Positions 30,480-39,532 of a DNA stretch of 64,000 bases are shown piece after piece. The notes beneath the pieces are model-generated. The model was not told the DNA's origin. It saw only the letters and a list, made by a program, of their open reading frames with translations, and made no database searches. A program made the translations under genes and the position numbers. The stretch spans positions 1,426,001-1,490,000 of the forward strand of contig NADL03000691.1 in assembly GCA_002205965.3 (NCBI GenBank), given 5' to 3'. The stretch's first letter is position 1, and the number at the start of each line of letters is the position of its first letter. Source of the stretch: Kappaphycus alvarezii (lineage: Eukaryota > Rhodophyta > Florideophyceae > Gigartinales > Solieriaceae).

Positions 30480-31967
30480 CGGCAAAGGATCAGGGTTTCA
30501 AACTTCTGACAGCTTTCAGGACGTTCTCCTCCGCGAAGTTGCGGAACGGCCTGTTGGTTTGTCCCAGAGTAAAATCCCTTGCCTCGTTTGGAGTCGGTCT
30601 CTGGGGTGTTTGTCAAGCAGGGCCTGAATGACGCTATGGAGTTGTAGGGGCTGGTGGGAGGACACCTAGCGAGTCTAGGGCTTGGGCAGCATTAATAAAT
30701 GCCCCCTCCGTGGCCAGTGTTGTGGTCCGTCTAATATTCAACTGGTGCTGCTCGTTGGCAGTTGAGGCTGTCAGTGAATTAGTAGGCCGTTGGGTAGCTA
30801 CTTTCCACAGTTCCTGGAACTGCCCTCGGTTCCAAAGTGCTACGCTTTCTCATTTTGTCTGCAAGAAACTGTTATCGGTTCCCGGGTAGGTCAGAGTCGG
30901 GATGGCACAGTGTGGCGAGCATGAAGGCGCGGAGCAGGAATAATTTTGTGAAAGCGGGCGAGGCGCCCGGGGCTCCGGACTGGCAAGCTTGGACGGCGTC
31001 TTTCATGACCTGTGCATACGTTCCGCACAAACAGCGGCGAAACTTAGTGGGTATATGCGCCATGGCAGGGGTGTAATTCATGCGAATTTGTGCTATGGAG
31101 GGTATCCCCTGCATGAGGAGTTCTAAACGGTTGGCGGTATCAGGCTGTATTACGGGACCATGCAGGGATTCGGGGTTTGGCGCCGTTGGGGCGGGGACGT
31201 CTTGCAGTTAGACGGCTGCGGCTTGAAAGGCCATCGGGGTGAAGATCCGAGCGCGACACGAGGCATGGTGTGCTGTTGTGGTATTTTCTGCCGTAGTTGG
31301 GTCTCGTGAAGAGGTTTACAGAGTATTGGTGCTGTGCGCACTGATCATTTGGGGCACTGGGAGTAGGAAAACGTGTAGAGCCCAGTATCGCTCGGACTCG
31401 AAACCTTGGAGTGGACGTATTGGGTTTGGCAGCCGCAGTGCAAGTAGCCGATTTTCGCTAACTCCCTTTTTAGAGTCGCGTATTCCTGGCGCTTGGGCTT
31501 CCGATATTTGAGTTCTCGGCGTGTGAGGTGGGTCGATGAACCAGAAGCTGTGCCGCTGTTTAGATCCTTGCTTTTTGCAGCGGATAGAGGGGACAGCGCC
31601 CGGGGAGGGGTAGCGGTCTTTTCGACGCCGGGCCTGCCGTGGGGCAGTAGGAGATCCATTTGGATCCGTTTGCGCGTTTTGGGATTTGTTCTGCTAGGCT
31701 AGCTGAAACAGCATTTTCGCAATTACGAGGAGAGGTCATAGTGAAAATATGTGGAACACCACTGGAAGTCCTAGAACAGGAGGGAAAGTTGGGGTGTAAC
31801 GAATGCAAAATAGGTTTGCTTATGTTCCAAAGCACATCAAATAATTTGCACAAAGTGGTCGGGATGGGGAAACAAGGAAACGGAATAAATCTGGTTCAAA
31901 GTGGCTAGAAGACTGGCTCGAGGCCAGCCAGGAACTCTTAGAACTCCTATAGAACAGTTCATCCAAC
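30480..31967 (-). pseudogene. N-terminal half of non-LTR element ORF (copy 2 of the duplicated segment)
   Basis: Same blocks as 13480-14320, plus more downstream. On the minus strand 30872-31114 reads IRMNYTPAMAHIPTKFRRCL, then MKDAVQACQSGAPGASPAFT and KLFLLRAFMLATLCHP. This is the usual segment between the Cys-rich N-terminal part and the reverse transcriptase in this type of element. Bases 30480-30620 hold a further open stretch (ETDSKRGKGFYSGTNQQAV) cut by the solo LTR. Several frames are used, so it is inactive. Confidence 0.6.
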
Positions 31968-32014
31968 ATATAGATCGGATATACCTTCCAAGAGTAAAAC
32001 ACCCAAATGTTCCT

Positions 32015-32098
32015 GTAATACAAAAAATGGTCCTCCCCTCATTTAATACAGGAAATGGTCCTCCCTTCACGTAAGACAGGAAATGGTCCTCCCCTCGT
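32015..32098 (+). repeat. Three 28-bp direct repeats at the LTR start
   Basis: Units at 32015-32042, 32043-32070 and 32071-32098 share the core GGAAATGGTCCTCCC, with AAAAATGG in unit 1. The same array lies at 39534-39616 in the 3' LTR, with one base lost. Their place at the start of U3 suits enhancer repeats, which is inference. Confidence 0.85.
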
Positions 32099-32472
32099 GT
32101 AATCCAGCAACCTACAACGATCCCGCCCCTAACTTCTCCAACCGTCATTTCCAAATTTACTTCCATTTTATCTAGATATTTTTATACTGTATTTAACCCT
32201 CTGAATCGACCCCTAATCAAGTCCCTTTTCCCTTTTAGCTTACCTCCTCCTCCAAATTCGCCTTTTTTTGAGAAGAAGGGCGCAAATGCACTATTGCAAA
32301 ATCCCTTGCAGATTTATTTTACCTATTCCTAATCTATAGAACCTGCCCCGGGAGCCTATTTAAACCCCTTTATTCTAAGTTCCAAATGCCCCCGATCATT
32401 TTACTCATCACCCCTCTCCCCCCACACACCCAAAGCACCCACATTGCCTCCTGTTCCCCAACTTCTATCACA

Positions 32473-33015
32473 ATGAGCAACCTTCGCCCCTCTGTCCCTA
32501 TTTCCAAAAACCGCCCTTCCCGTTCCATCAATGGCCTTCGTCTCGCCGCCTACGGGCCAACCGATGCCGACGACTACATCCGGCGGCAAACAAAGAAGCA
32601 AATCATCGAGTTCGTGCGCCGCCTCTTCATAGAAGAAGAAGCGAGGGAGGTAAGTCCGGGAGAGGCTGAGAAGGTCGAGGAGGAGAGCGGGGAGTCCTTC
32701 GAGGAATGGTTAGCCCCTGAGCTAGTGTACGAGGATCAGGAAGAAGAGGATGAGGAGGATGAGGAGGATGAGGAGGATGAGGATGATGAGGCAACAGGGG
32801 GCATGGAAAGTGTTGGACCGGTGGGGCCTGGAATAGAGAGTATGGATCAAGTTGTGCCCACGATGGAACCGGATGGAGATATCTTTAGTAGTCTAGATAT
32901 CTCCCAGGGGGAAATAGAGAGTTGTGAGCCATTCGCAGATATTTGTGGGGACTGCTTGGACAGCATGGATATTTTAGAGGAGTTGTTTGGATCTGATTTA
33001 GAGAATGGGAAATAA
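32473..33015 (+). CDS. LTR-encoded acidic protein (5' LTR copy), unknown function
   Basis: 180 residues from an ATG at 32473, the start conserved as MTNLRPS in the solo LTR at 29436. The N-terminal 65 residues are basic to mixed and end in a helical IIEFVRRLFIEEE. The middle is a Glu/Asp run. The C-terminal block is DQVVPTMEPDGDIFSSLDI, then PFADICGDCLDSMDILEEL and a stop. TATTTAAA lies about 110 bp upstream. It is entirely within the LTR. No domain is recognised; a transcription-regulator role is possible from the acidic composition only. GAG followed by GTAAGT at 32650-32655 is a perfect splice-donor word inside the frame. Confidence 0.7.
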   Translation: MSNLRPSVPISKNRPSRSINGLRLAAYGPTDADDYIRRQTKKQIIEFVRRLFIEEEAREVSPGEAEKVEEESGESFEEWLAPELVYEDQEEEDEEDEEDEEDEDDEATGGMESVGPVGPGIESMDQVVPTMEPDGDIFSSLDISQGEIESCEPFADICGDCLDSMDILEELFGSDLENGK

Positions 33016-33143
33016 GAGGACCAAATTAATTGTTAGTTTCTTAAGTATCTTTTGCTTAGAGTATATTGTCCACACAAAGTATTTTTATGCATTTCTTAGT
33101 ATCTTCTGTAGTTTTGTTCGGACTTTAGGGGTAGCCAAAAGTC

Positions 33144-33150
33144 TATATAA
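33144..33150 (+). promoter_or_regulatory. TATA box of element A 5' LTR
   Basis: TATATAA followed by G. The same position occurs in the 3' LTR (40701-40707), and a TATATAAGG word lies at the matching place near 57087 in another LTR. It would place transcription start about 30 bp downstream, leaving roughly 280 bp of R and U5. Confidence 0.6.
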
Positions 33151-33459
33151 GCTGAGTAAACTGCTTCCTCATGGAGAGGTCAAGCAAGTTGGCAGACAAC
33201 TTCAAGCCAAGTCCCGAGTAGTAGGAAGTTGAGAGTCAACTTCAGACCCAAGAAAACGTTTTCTTACGCTGGTCGCAGAGCGTCAGTGGTAGACCCTGCC
33301 CCTTTTATACTTGCTTGTAGCTTTCTCAACTCTCTTCTATATACACTCCCTTTTGTTCGTTCAACAATACCACGGCAGCACTTTTGTCGCTCGCAACACC
33401 TCCTTCTCAGGGTAATTGGTTCTGAGGATCTCCTCCCCCGCCGATTTACCCCTATCATT

Positions 33460-33477
33460 TGGTACTCTGTGGAGGGG
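33460..33477 (+). other. Candidate primer binding site of element A
   Basis: TGGTACTCTGTGGAGGGG begins two bases after the LTR end. A start with TGG fits pairing with the CCA end of a tRNA. The tRNA is not identified. Confidence 0.5.
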
Positions 33478-33543
33478 GTTGCACCCGAGGTATTCGAGTT
33501 GAGCAGTAGTAAGGAACACTTCGGGGGATTTCTTCTCGTAATC

Positions 33544-33801
33544 ATGGATCTCAATGCTGCTCGTATAACGTTCACAGGGGGCAAGACTGAAGACGTTGAG
33601 GAGTTTCTTTACACATATGTCAACGTTGTGATGCGAGAGAAGGGCGATGAAGAGAAGGCCGCAAGTATCTTCGCCTATCTTCATGGTGACGCAAAGCACA
33701 AATATAAGTCCAAGTTTATCGACGGGTGGTCTCTTAACGGGAATGGGCGTAACTTCGGTGAGGTATGTGAGTGGCTTGTGAAAGAGTATGCTAAGAGGTA
33801 G
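33544..33801 (+). CDS. gag: Element A gag, N-terminal part
   Basis: The frame reads MDLNAARITFTGGKTEDVEE from the first internal ATG and stops with TAG at 33799-33801 (85 residues). FxGxKxEDVxEFLYxY is the usual start of a Ty3/gypsy capsid. The next frame (from 33795) continues the capsid as EMIRTAIEARLNFDDLL, in the phase reached by stepping back one base. No slippery heptamer is seen, so an indel is more likely than programmed frameshifting. Confidence 0.75.
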   Translation: MDLNAARITFTGGKTEDVEEFLYTYVNVVMREKGDEEKAASIFAYLHGDAKHKYKSKFIDGWSLNGNGRNFGEVCEWLVKEYAKR

Positions 33802-35612
33802 AACCAGATGAGATGATTCGTACCGCCATAGAGGCCCGGCTGAACTTCGACGATTTGTTAAGCTCATTGGTGTACTTGTGTGATCTTTATGAAAAGGCTG
33901 GGTTCAACGCCCAAGCCAAGTACGGAATGCTGCGTAAGGCGGCTATGGGGGATAAGCGGCTCTCCGATTTCCTCCTCATCAAGGGCCCTCACACTTTTGA
34001 TGAACTGAAGGGTACCATAGTAGAATTTGTCAAAAATTCGGAGACGTTTCAGTCACTGAGTGAGGTACCGAGGGAAACCCGCACATCGATGTCTATCGTA
34101 CATCCTGAAAAGAATTATCAAAGGCCGGCTACTAGTGCAGCGGCATTAGAATCTGTCAGGAGCGATGTCAAAAACTTGGAAGAAAGGTTGGAAACCCGAT
34201 TCGATAATCGACTTGACATGATAACCTCGCAGTTGGAAAGCCTTACTCTTACCATTAAGAAGAACCAGTCTGGGGCCCCTAAGGCCGCAGAAGTCTGTTC
34301 TTACTGTCACAAGCCTGGACACTTTGCAAACAGGTGTCCTGATAATCCACATAGAAACACTCGTTGTGCAAAGTGCGGTCGATATGGGCATCATGAAAGT
34401 AACTGCTGGTCTAAAGACAACAGAAGAGCAAATTTATCGGAAGCGAGGAGTGAGTCAGGACCAGAGGTGAAAATCTTACAAAATAGAAGGGATCAAAGGT
34501 TGACGGATGCCGGTAACGTATCCATCGCTGAAGAGATTAGTCAAGTCAATGTGACAAAAAGGGATGGGGAAGGGAACATTTTATCGAAGAAACCTAGGCT
34601 AGAGTATGGAATGCTGGAGCATATCCCAGCACCTGTACCTCCTCGAACCAAGAGGTCTGATCAAGTTGTTCCAGGAGTGGGAGTCACTCCGGCCAAGAAG
34701 ACGAAAAAGAGTAAGAAAGTTAAGAGTATCTCTAAGGACGTACTAGAGTATGTGAAGAGGTACAATTTGGTGGCTGAGCTTGCATCGGCCCCAACTGGGA
34801 TAACGTTTGGTCAACTTTTGAGGGGCGACGCAGAGGATGCGAGAAAAGAACTCAAAAAAATTATCAGGTCTAATAAGTCCGCTAAGGGTAAGAAACTGTT
34901 TCTTCAATCGGCCTCGACAGCACCAAGACGTCTTAAGCTGGTACCAGTCAAAGTATTGGGTATGAAAACCCAAGCTCTCTTCGATTCGGGTGCTGTTCCA
35001 AACCTCATTTCAGAAACTTTGGTGACAGATCTAGGTCTCGAAATTACTCCAACGACTCGAAAAATAACTGTAGCGGATGGAACCGTCTCAAAATGCATGG
35101 GCACTGTTGACAAGGTTTCCGTGTTCTTTGGGGACTCTAAAGTTGATGTAGACTTTCTTGTCATGCCGGATCTCCCTTTCGATGCAATCATTGGCTGCCC
35201 TACCATGGAAAGACTAGGGACATGCATTGACTTGGGCAACCAAATGGTTTCAGTTAATATTGACGGCAGAACCGTGAAGATGCCCCTGGATTTCGACAAA
35301 AGCACGCATCCTGAAGATTTAAAAGAAACGGACAGTGAAGATTTCACTTCTAGCTATGACAGCGAAGATTCGGAACCAACTAACACTTTCGGAAGTGGAA
35401 AAGGGTACCCTCGGGGGTTAATGAACATGGCATGGGACGATTATGATTCCGGGTTTGAAACAGATGACGACTGGGATTCTAGGATAAGTTTGAAACCCGA
35501 ATGTGTTTCTTTTTGCGATGATATCGAATCAAAGGACAGAATTCGGAGCATGAAAGAAGATTACCTTTGCAAAGAAAATAAGAATACGGCGAATCCATAT
35601 ATGAAGATGTGA
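33795..35612 (+). CDS. gag: Element A gag C-terminal part, two zinc knuckles and aspartic protease
   Basis: Open for about 605 codons. A capsid continuation comes first (LLSSLVYLCDLYEKAGFNAQ). Two CCHC knuckles follow near 34297-34390: CSYCHKPGHFANRC and CAKCGRYGHHESNC, typical nucleocapsid RNA-binding motifs. A Lys-rich KKTKKSKKVKSISKDV stretch comes next. The retropepsin reads VLGMKTQALFDSGAVPNLIS with DSGA at the catalytic site (34983-34994), then LPFDAIIGCPTMERLG. An acidic Ser/Asp/Glu tail ends the frame. The phase changes twice before the reverse transcriptase. Confidence 0.9.
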   Translation, partial: EVEPDEMIRTAIEARLNFDDLLSSLVYLCDLYEKAGFNAQAKYGMLRKAAMGDKRLSDFLLIKGPHTFDELKGTIVEFVKNSETFQSLSEVPRETRTSMSIVHPEKNYQRPATSAAALESVRSDVKNLEERLETRFDNRLDMITSQLESLTLTIKKNQSGAPKAAEVCSYCHKPGHFANRCPDNPHRNTRCAKCGRYGHHESNCWSKDNRRANLSEARSESGPEVKILQNRRDQRLTDAGNVSIAEEISQVNVTKRDGEGNILSKKPRLEYGMLEHIPAPVPPRTKRSDQVVPGVGVTPAKKTKKSKKVKSISKDVLEYVKRYNLVAELASAPTGITFGQLLRGDAEDARKELKKIIRSNKSAKGKKLFLQSASTAPRRLKLVPVKVLGMKTQALFDSGAVPNLISETLVTDLGLEITPTTRKITVADGTVSKCMGTVDKVSVFFGDSKVDVDFLVMPDLPFDAIIGCPTMERLGTCIDLGNQMVSVNIDGRTVKMPLDFDKSTHPEDLKETDSEDFTSSYDSEDSEPTNTFGSGKGYPRGLMNMAWDDYDSGFETDDDWDSRISLKPECVSFCDDIESKDRIRSMKEDYLCKENKNTANPYMKM

Positions 35613-35639
35613 GCACGACGGAAGAGGTCCTTCAAAATA

Positions 35640-37077
35640 TTGAGGTTGGGATCAAGAAGAAAAAGGGCGCCAAATGGCAGAAATCCAAGGAAAAGTGCAG
35701 CACCTTCCCGCCCCCGCCTCACTGAAAATATCCGACATGTTAACATCTTCCGAAGTAATTGCATGGAGCGTTTCAGATTTGAGACAAGCAAGTGTACCGG
35801 TTACTCACTCGTTCGAACTTACCGACACTCAACCGATTTACCACAAGCCTAGACGTCAACCGCCAAAATATGACCAATTTATCTCAGAAAATGTTACAAG
35901 TATGCTGAAAAATGATATTATTCGACCAGTTTCATCCCCATGGTCGTTTCCAGTTGTGGTCGCACCAAAGAAGGATGGAAAGCTGCGTTTTTGCGTCGAT
36001 TACCGACAACTGAACCAGAGAATGATACCCGATCGATTTCCGATTCCGAACATGGAGGAGATCCTCGAGGACCTGAAGGACGGGAGATATTTCACCTCAA
36101 TTGACCTTTACACTGGCTATTGGCAGATTCCATTGGATGAAAAATGTAAGGAAAAAACAACCTTTACCAGCAAAGCCGGTACGTTCAGGTTCGAAGTGAT
36201 GCCTTTTGGTCTCATGAATGCACCAGCTACATTCCAAAGAATGATGAACGAGGTTTTGAAAGGACTTCCATTCGCAAGAGTCTATATCGATGATGTCGTC
36301 ATATTCTCAGAAACATTGGATCAGCACATCTCGCACGTCAATACAGTTGTGGAGAGGATATCGGAGTATAGCTTGAAAATTAAGTTGAGCAAATGCTTCT
36401 TTGCGAAAACTTCTATCCAATTACTCGGTCATATCGTCGACCAAGAGGGAATTAGAGTGGATCCAGAGAAAACGAAAAAAATAGTTGGCACCAAGGCCCG
36501 CTTCAAAGACGGAGGTCCGAAGCTTCTTAGGACTGGCCTCATATTACAGAAGATTTATCAAAGATTTCGCCAAGACTGCAGCACCGTTACATGCCAGCAC
36601 TACGAAGAACGGAAAATTTTACTGGAACAAGGAAATGGAAACTGCATTTCAGGAGCTTAAAGATAAGCTATGTGTCCCCCCAGTTCTCATGTACCCAGAT
36701 TTCAAGAGACCATTCGTTGTGGAGACAGATGCCTCAGAACGGTCTTTGGGTGCCGTTTTGTCCCAAAAAGATGAAAACGGAAGACTACACCCTGTTCAAT
36801 TCGCAAGCCGAACTCTGAATGACGCGGAAAAGAGATACTCAGTCTGCGAGAAAGAAGCGCTAGCTGTCGTCTTCGCGCTGAAAAAGTTTCGCGTATACCT
36901 TTTATCACTCGAGAAATTTGTCTTGATAACTGATCACCAGGCACTTAAAACAGCATTCCAAAAGAAGGATGTACATCACCGCTTGGCCCGATGGCTCGAC
37001 ATTTTCGCAGAATATCGGTTTGAAATTGTGTATAGACCCGGACGCAATAATCAGCCTGCGATTACCTATCCCGCTTG
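35640..37077 (+). CDS. pol: Element A reverse transcriptase and RNase H (two frames)
   Basis: First frame, 35674-36480: reverse transcriptase with RFCVDYRQLNQRM, YFTSIDLYTGYWQIPL, MPFGLMNAPATFQRMM, active-site YIDD (36283-36294) and LLGHIVDQEGIRVDPEK. A frame change near 36480 leads to SKTEVRSFLGLASYYRRFI. RNase H has VVETDASERSLGAVLS, CEKEALAVVFALKKF and LITDHQALK, so the Asp/Glu/Asp catalytic set is present. It ends QPAITYPA and a stop at 37077; a base change of phase there would restore a common ADYLSR-like end. The catalytic residues look intact; only phase is broken. Confidence 0.9.
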
Positions 37078-38340
37078 AGGGACGCACTGATTCCAAATGA
37101 AAAAGCTTCGGAGGACATCGTCGGAGTCGCCGAGTTGCAGTTGCCGAACGATAACGAGTACGAAGCTAATATTCACGGACTGATCAAATTCCTCGATGGA
37201 CTAGAAATGAGAAAGGTTGATCTTGAACACCGAAATTGGGTACGCAGGAATCAAAAGGCTTTTACATTGTGGAATGGGAAACTTTCCGGCACACTAAAGC
37301 CGGTCCCCGACTAGTGGCCCCTTTGAAAGAAAGAATGAAGATCTTGAGGACTTTCCATGATGAGCTAGGGCATTGGGATCTCGAAACAACCAAAAATTCG
37401 TAACTGAGAGATTCTGGTGGCCCGGTATCCATAAGGACGTCTATAACTTCGTGAAAAGCTGCGACAACTGCCAAAAATTCACTCCAATACGGAAGTATAA
37501 GACAACTCTAAGTTTTCCAGTTTCCGGTCTCTTTGAAACCTTCTCAATTGACTTCGCGGGCCCGTTCAAGGAAACTTCTTCCGGAAACAAATATCTCCTT
37601 ATAGGGGTGGAACATCTTACTGGATGGCCAATAGCAGTTGCAGTCGAGGAGGCAAATGCTGAGGTGGTACTGAGATTCATCGAAAAAGAAATAATTGAAC
37701 CGTTTGGTCTTCCAAAAAGGATCATCTCGGATAACGCCCTTTGTTTTACTGCAACTTCACTGCTTCGTTTTTGGAAGAGAAAGGGATTCAGCTGAAGACC
37801 GTTCTCGCATACGCTCCTATGTCCAACGGGAAAGCGGAGAGGATGGTTGGAACCATCAAACGAGCAATATCGAAAACTATGTTGGAGAATGAAATCCAGT
37901 GGGAAGATGCCTTACCAAAAGTGTTATACGGCTACCGTCGAAGAAGAGGAAGAAATGGACGCTCACCATTCGAGCTAATGTACGGAAGGGCTCCTAGAAT
38001 GTTAAGAGAGACATGGAAACAAATATTATCGATGAAGAGAGTAGGGAAGTTGAACTACTGGCCACCGAAGGCTGGAGATCACACCGCGCGCTAACACAGA
38101 CAAGAAATAAGGATGCAGAACCTGCAGTCAGAACCTTTTCAGTTGGCTCTAAAGTACTTGTAGTACATGGAAAAGCAATGCAGCAGGCTGTGAAGTGGCC
38201 GGCCTTCCAAACCAAGTACTCGAACCCTTGCATCGTCACGGAGGAAAGACACCCGCACTATCAGCTCTGTTCAAGCTCAGGGAAGAGATCAAGGAGGGCC
38301 ATCCATGCACGTCGTCTGGTCCCTTACCATCAGAGGCCTG
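37075..38340 (+). CDS. pol: Element A integrase (several frames)
   Basis: After a linker (37075-37314) the phase shifts. FHDELGHW and FVKSCDNCQKF (37345-37480) give the His-His-Cys-Cys zinc-binding domain. The core reads FSIDFAGPFK (first Asp, about 37548), RIISDNALC (second Asp, about 37731) and, in another frame, YAPMSNGKAERMVGTIKRAI with the Glu (about 37835). GYRRRRGRNGRSPFELMYGR follows. Past another shift, FSVGSKVLVVHGKAMQQAVK and RRAIHARRLVPYHQRP form the C-terminal part, which binds DNA in this family. The minus-strand element at 62806-63660 keeps the same C-terminal block. All three catalytic residues are present but split over frames. Confidence 0.9.
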
Positions 38341-39499
38341 AAGAATTCCTTCTCACACAGGACTATGCGCAACCACGGGGCATACTCATCTTTAACTATA
38401 GAATGATTCCTATGGGAGGAAAAAGGGCCTGGGAATGGATCATCTCGGTTACGCGGGACTACTACGAACTCCACGTAATCATCCATTTCTACATTAATAT
38501 ATGCCTATGTTTTCGTACGTTGAACGGACCATTGCTACCTCAAGAAGATTTCCGACTATTAATAAGAGTTCTATTTTCATTCCAAAACGGAAGGTTCACG
38601 GAAGCAGGTCCAGAGTTTGTGGAGGTAATATATCATTACTCTATAGGAAGATATGGAATGGTAGCTGCTGGAGACTTGTCGCAAACGTATCTGAATATTA
38701 TCCGTCCAATTTACGTATTTCTCAAGAACAACCAAGACGTGCGACTGAGAGGTTACGCCTTACCCCCGGATATGGAATACAGGCTGGTCCCGTATCCTCT
38801 ATGGGAACCTTACGTTTCTCCGCCACAAATTGGGAACGTTGGAGGCGGCGAGGATCCTCCTGAAGCAGTGATGATGACCAGAGGAGGACCTTCAGGAGAC
38901 AACAACCCGCCCAGAAGAGGTTCCGGTCGTCCCCCGAGAGGACCTCGTGCAGGTCCCAGTACGTCAGGAGCTGGTCGCGGCCATTCATCGGGACCGTCCA
39001 CCACAACTTCATCTCTAGCTTGCTTCACAACCATGCACAGCATACAGTCGGAAGAAGAAGATTATCTTTTTGGCTGCGCAATATCTCCGAGGATGCGAAC
39101 GATGCGCAGGTCATTTCTTATTTCATGATAAGCATCTGTTTATGTTTTAGGGCGCTACATGGACCGCACTTATCTTACGAAGATTCGTTCTTGATGATGC
39201 GCGTCTTCTTTTCTTATCGACATCCATTCCTCCGGCATCTTCCAGAAGAGTTTGCATATCACATATATTTTTTCACTCTTGGAAGATTCGGAAGAGTCAC
39301 GGAAGAAGAATGTATTCAACCCCACCTCGATGTGATCAAACCAATATATGAGGCTATGCTACAAAGTGAGGTACCAGTAATGCGAACCTACTTTTTAGAG
39401 CATCATATTGGTAATCAGTTGCATCCGTACCCGTTTGAGAGACCATACATCTTATCAATAAGACAGCGAACACTAACGGAAGCAGAAGAAGAGCAGTGA
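38341..39499 (+). CDS. Extra 3' region of element A: two related domains of unknown family
   Basis: The frame continues in phase from integrase to 39128, then shifts to 39020-39499. Domain 1 (about 38420-38830) includes FYINICLCFRTLNGPLLPQE, VLFSFQNGRFTEAGPEF and LNIIRPIYVFLKNNQ. Domain 2 (about 39065-39460) includes FMISICLCFRALHGPHLSYE, VFFSYRHPFLRHLPEEFAYH and LDVIKPIYEAMLQSE. The two align over about 115 residues, including the YP...EPY / YP...RPY end. A Gly/Pro/Arg-rich linker (38835-39005) joins them. The stop at 39497-39499 is about 30 bp before the 3' LTR. No envelope features (signal peptide, clear membrane anchor) are seen. Function unknown. Confidence 0.75.
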
Positions 39500-39517
39500 C
39501 GACCCGGGACGTTCGCC

Positions 39518-39532
39518 TTGAGAAAGGGGGCG
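39518..39532 (+). other. Polypurine tract of element A
   Basis: TTGAGAAAGGGGGCG ends directly at the 3' LTR start. A purine run here fits the plus-strand primer of LTR elements. Confidence 0.8.

Larger units (their letters stand above)
32014..33457 (+). repeat. Element A 5' LTR, 1444 bp
   Basis: It starts with three 28-bp direct repeats. It has TATTTAAA at 32357-32364 before the LTR ORF, and TATATAA at 33144-33150 after it. The second TATA box is the likelier promoter of the genomic RNA, about 310 bp before the LTR end. The ORF would then lie in U3. The LTR ends in the CCTATCA at 33451-33457. Confidence 0.95.

Noticed and set aside
32015..32098. CRISPR array
   Set aside because: The units are contiguous without spacers and lie inside a eukaryotic LTR.
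33780..33815. Programmed -1 frameshift in element A gag
   Set aside because: The phase geometry fits, but no slippery heptamer is present and other frame breaks in the element look like simple indels.
38420..38560. Envelope glycoprotein in the 3' region of element A
   Set aside because: One hydrophobic stretch (FYINICLCF) is too short, there is no signal peptide, and the region is fused in phase to integrase.
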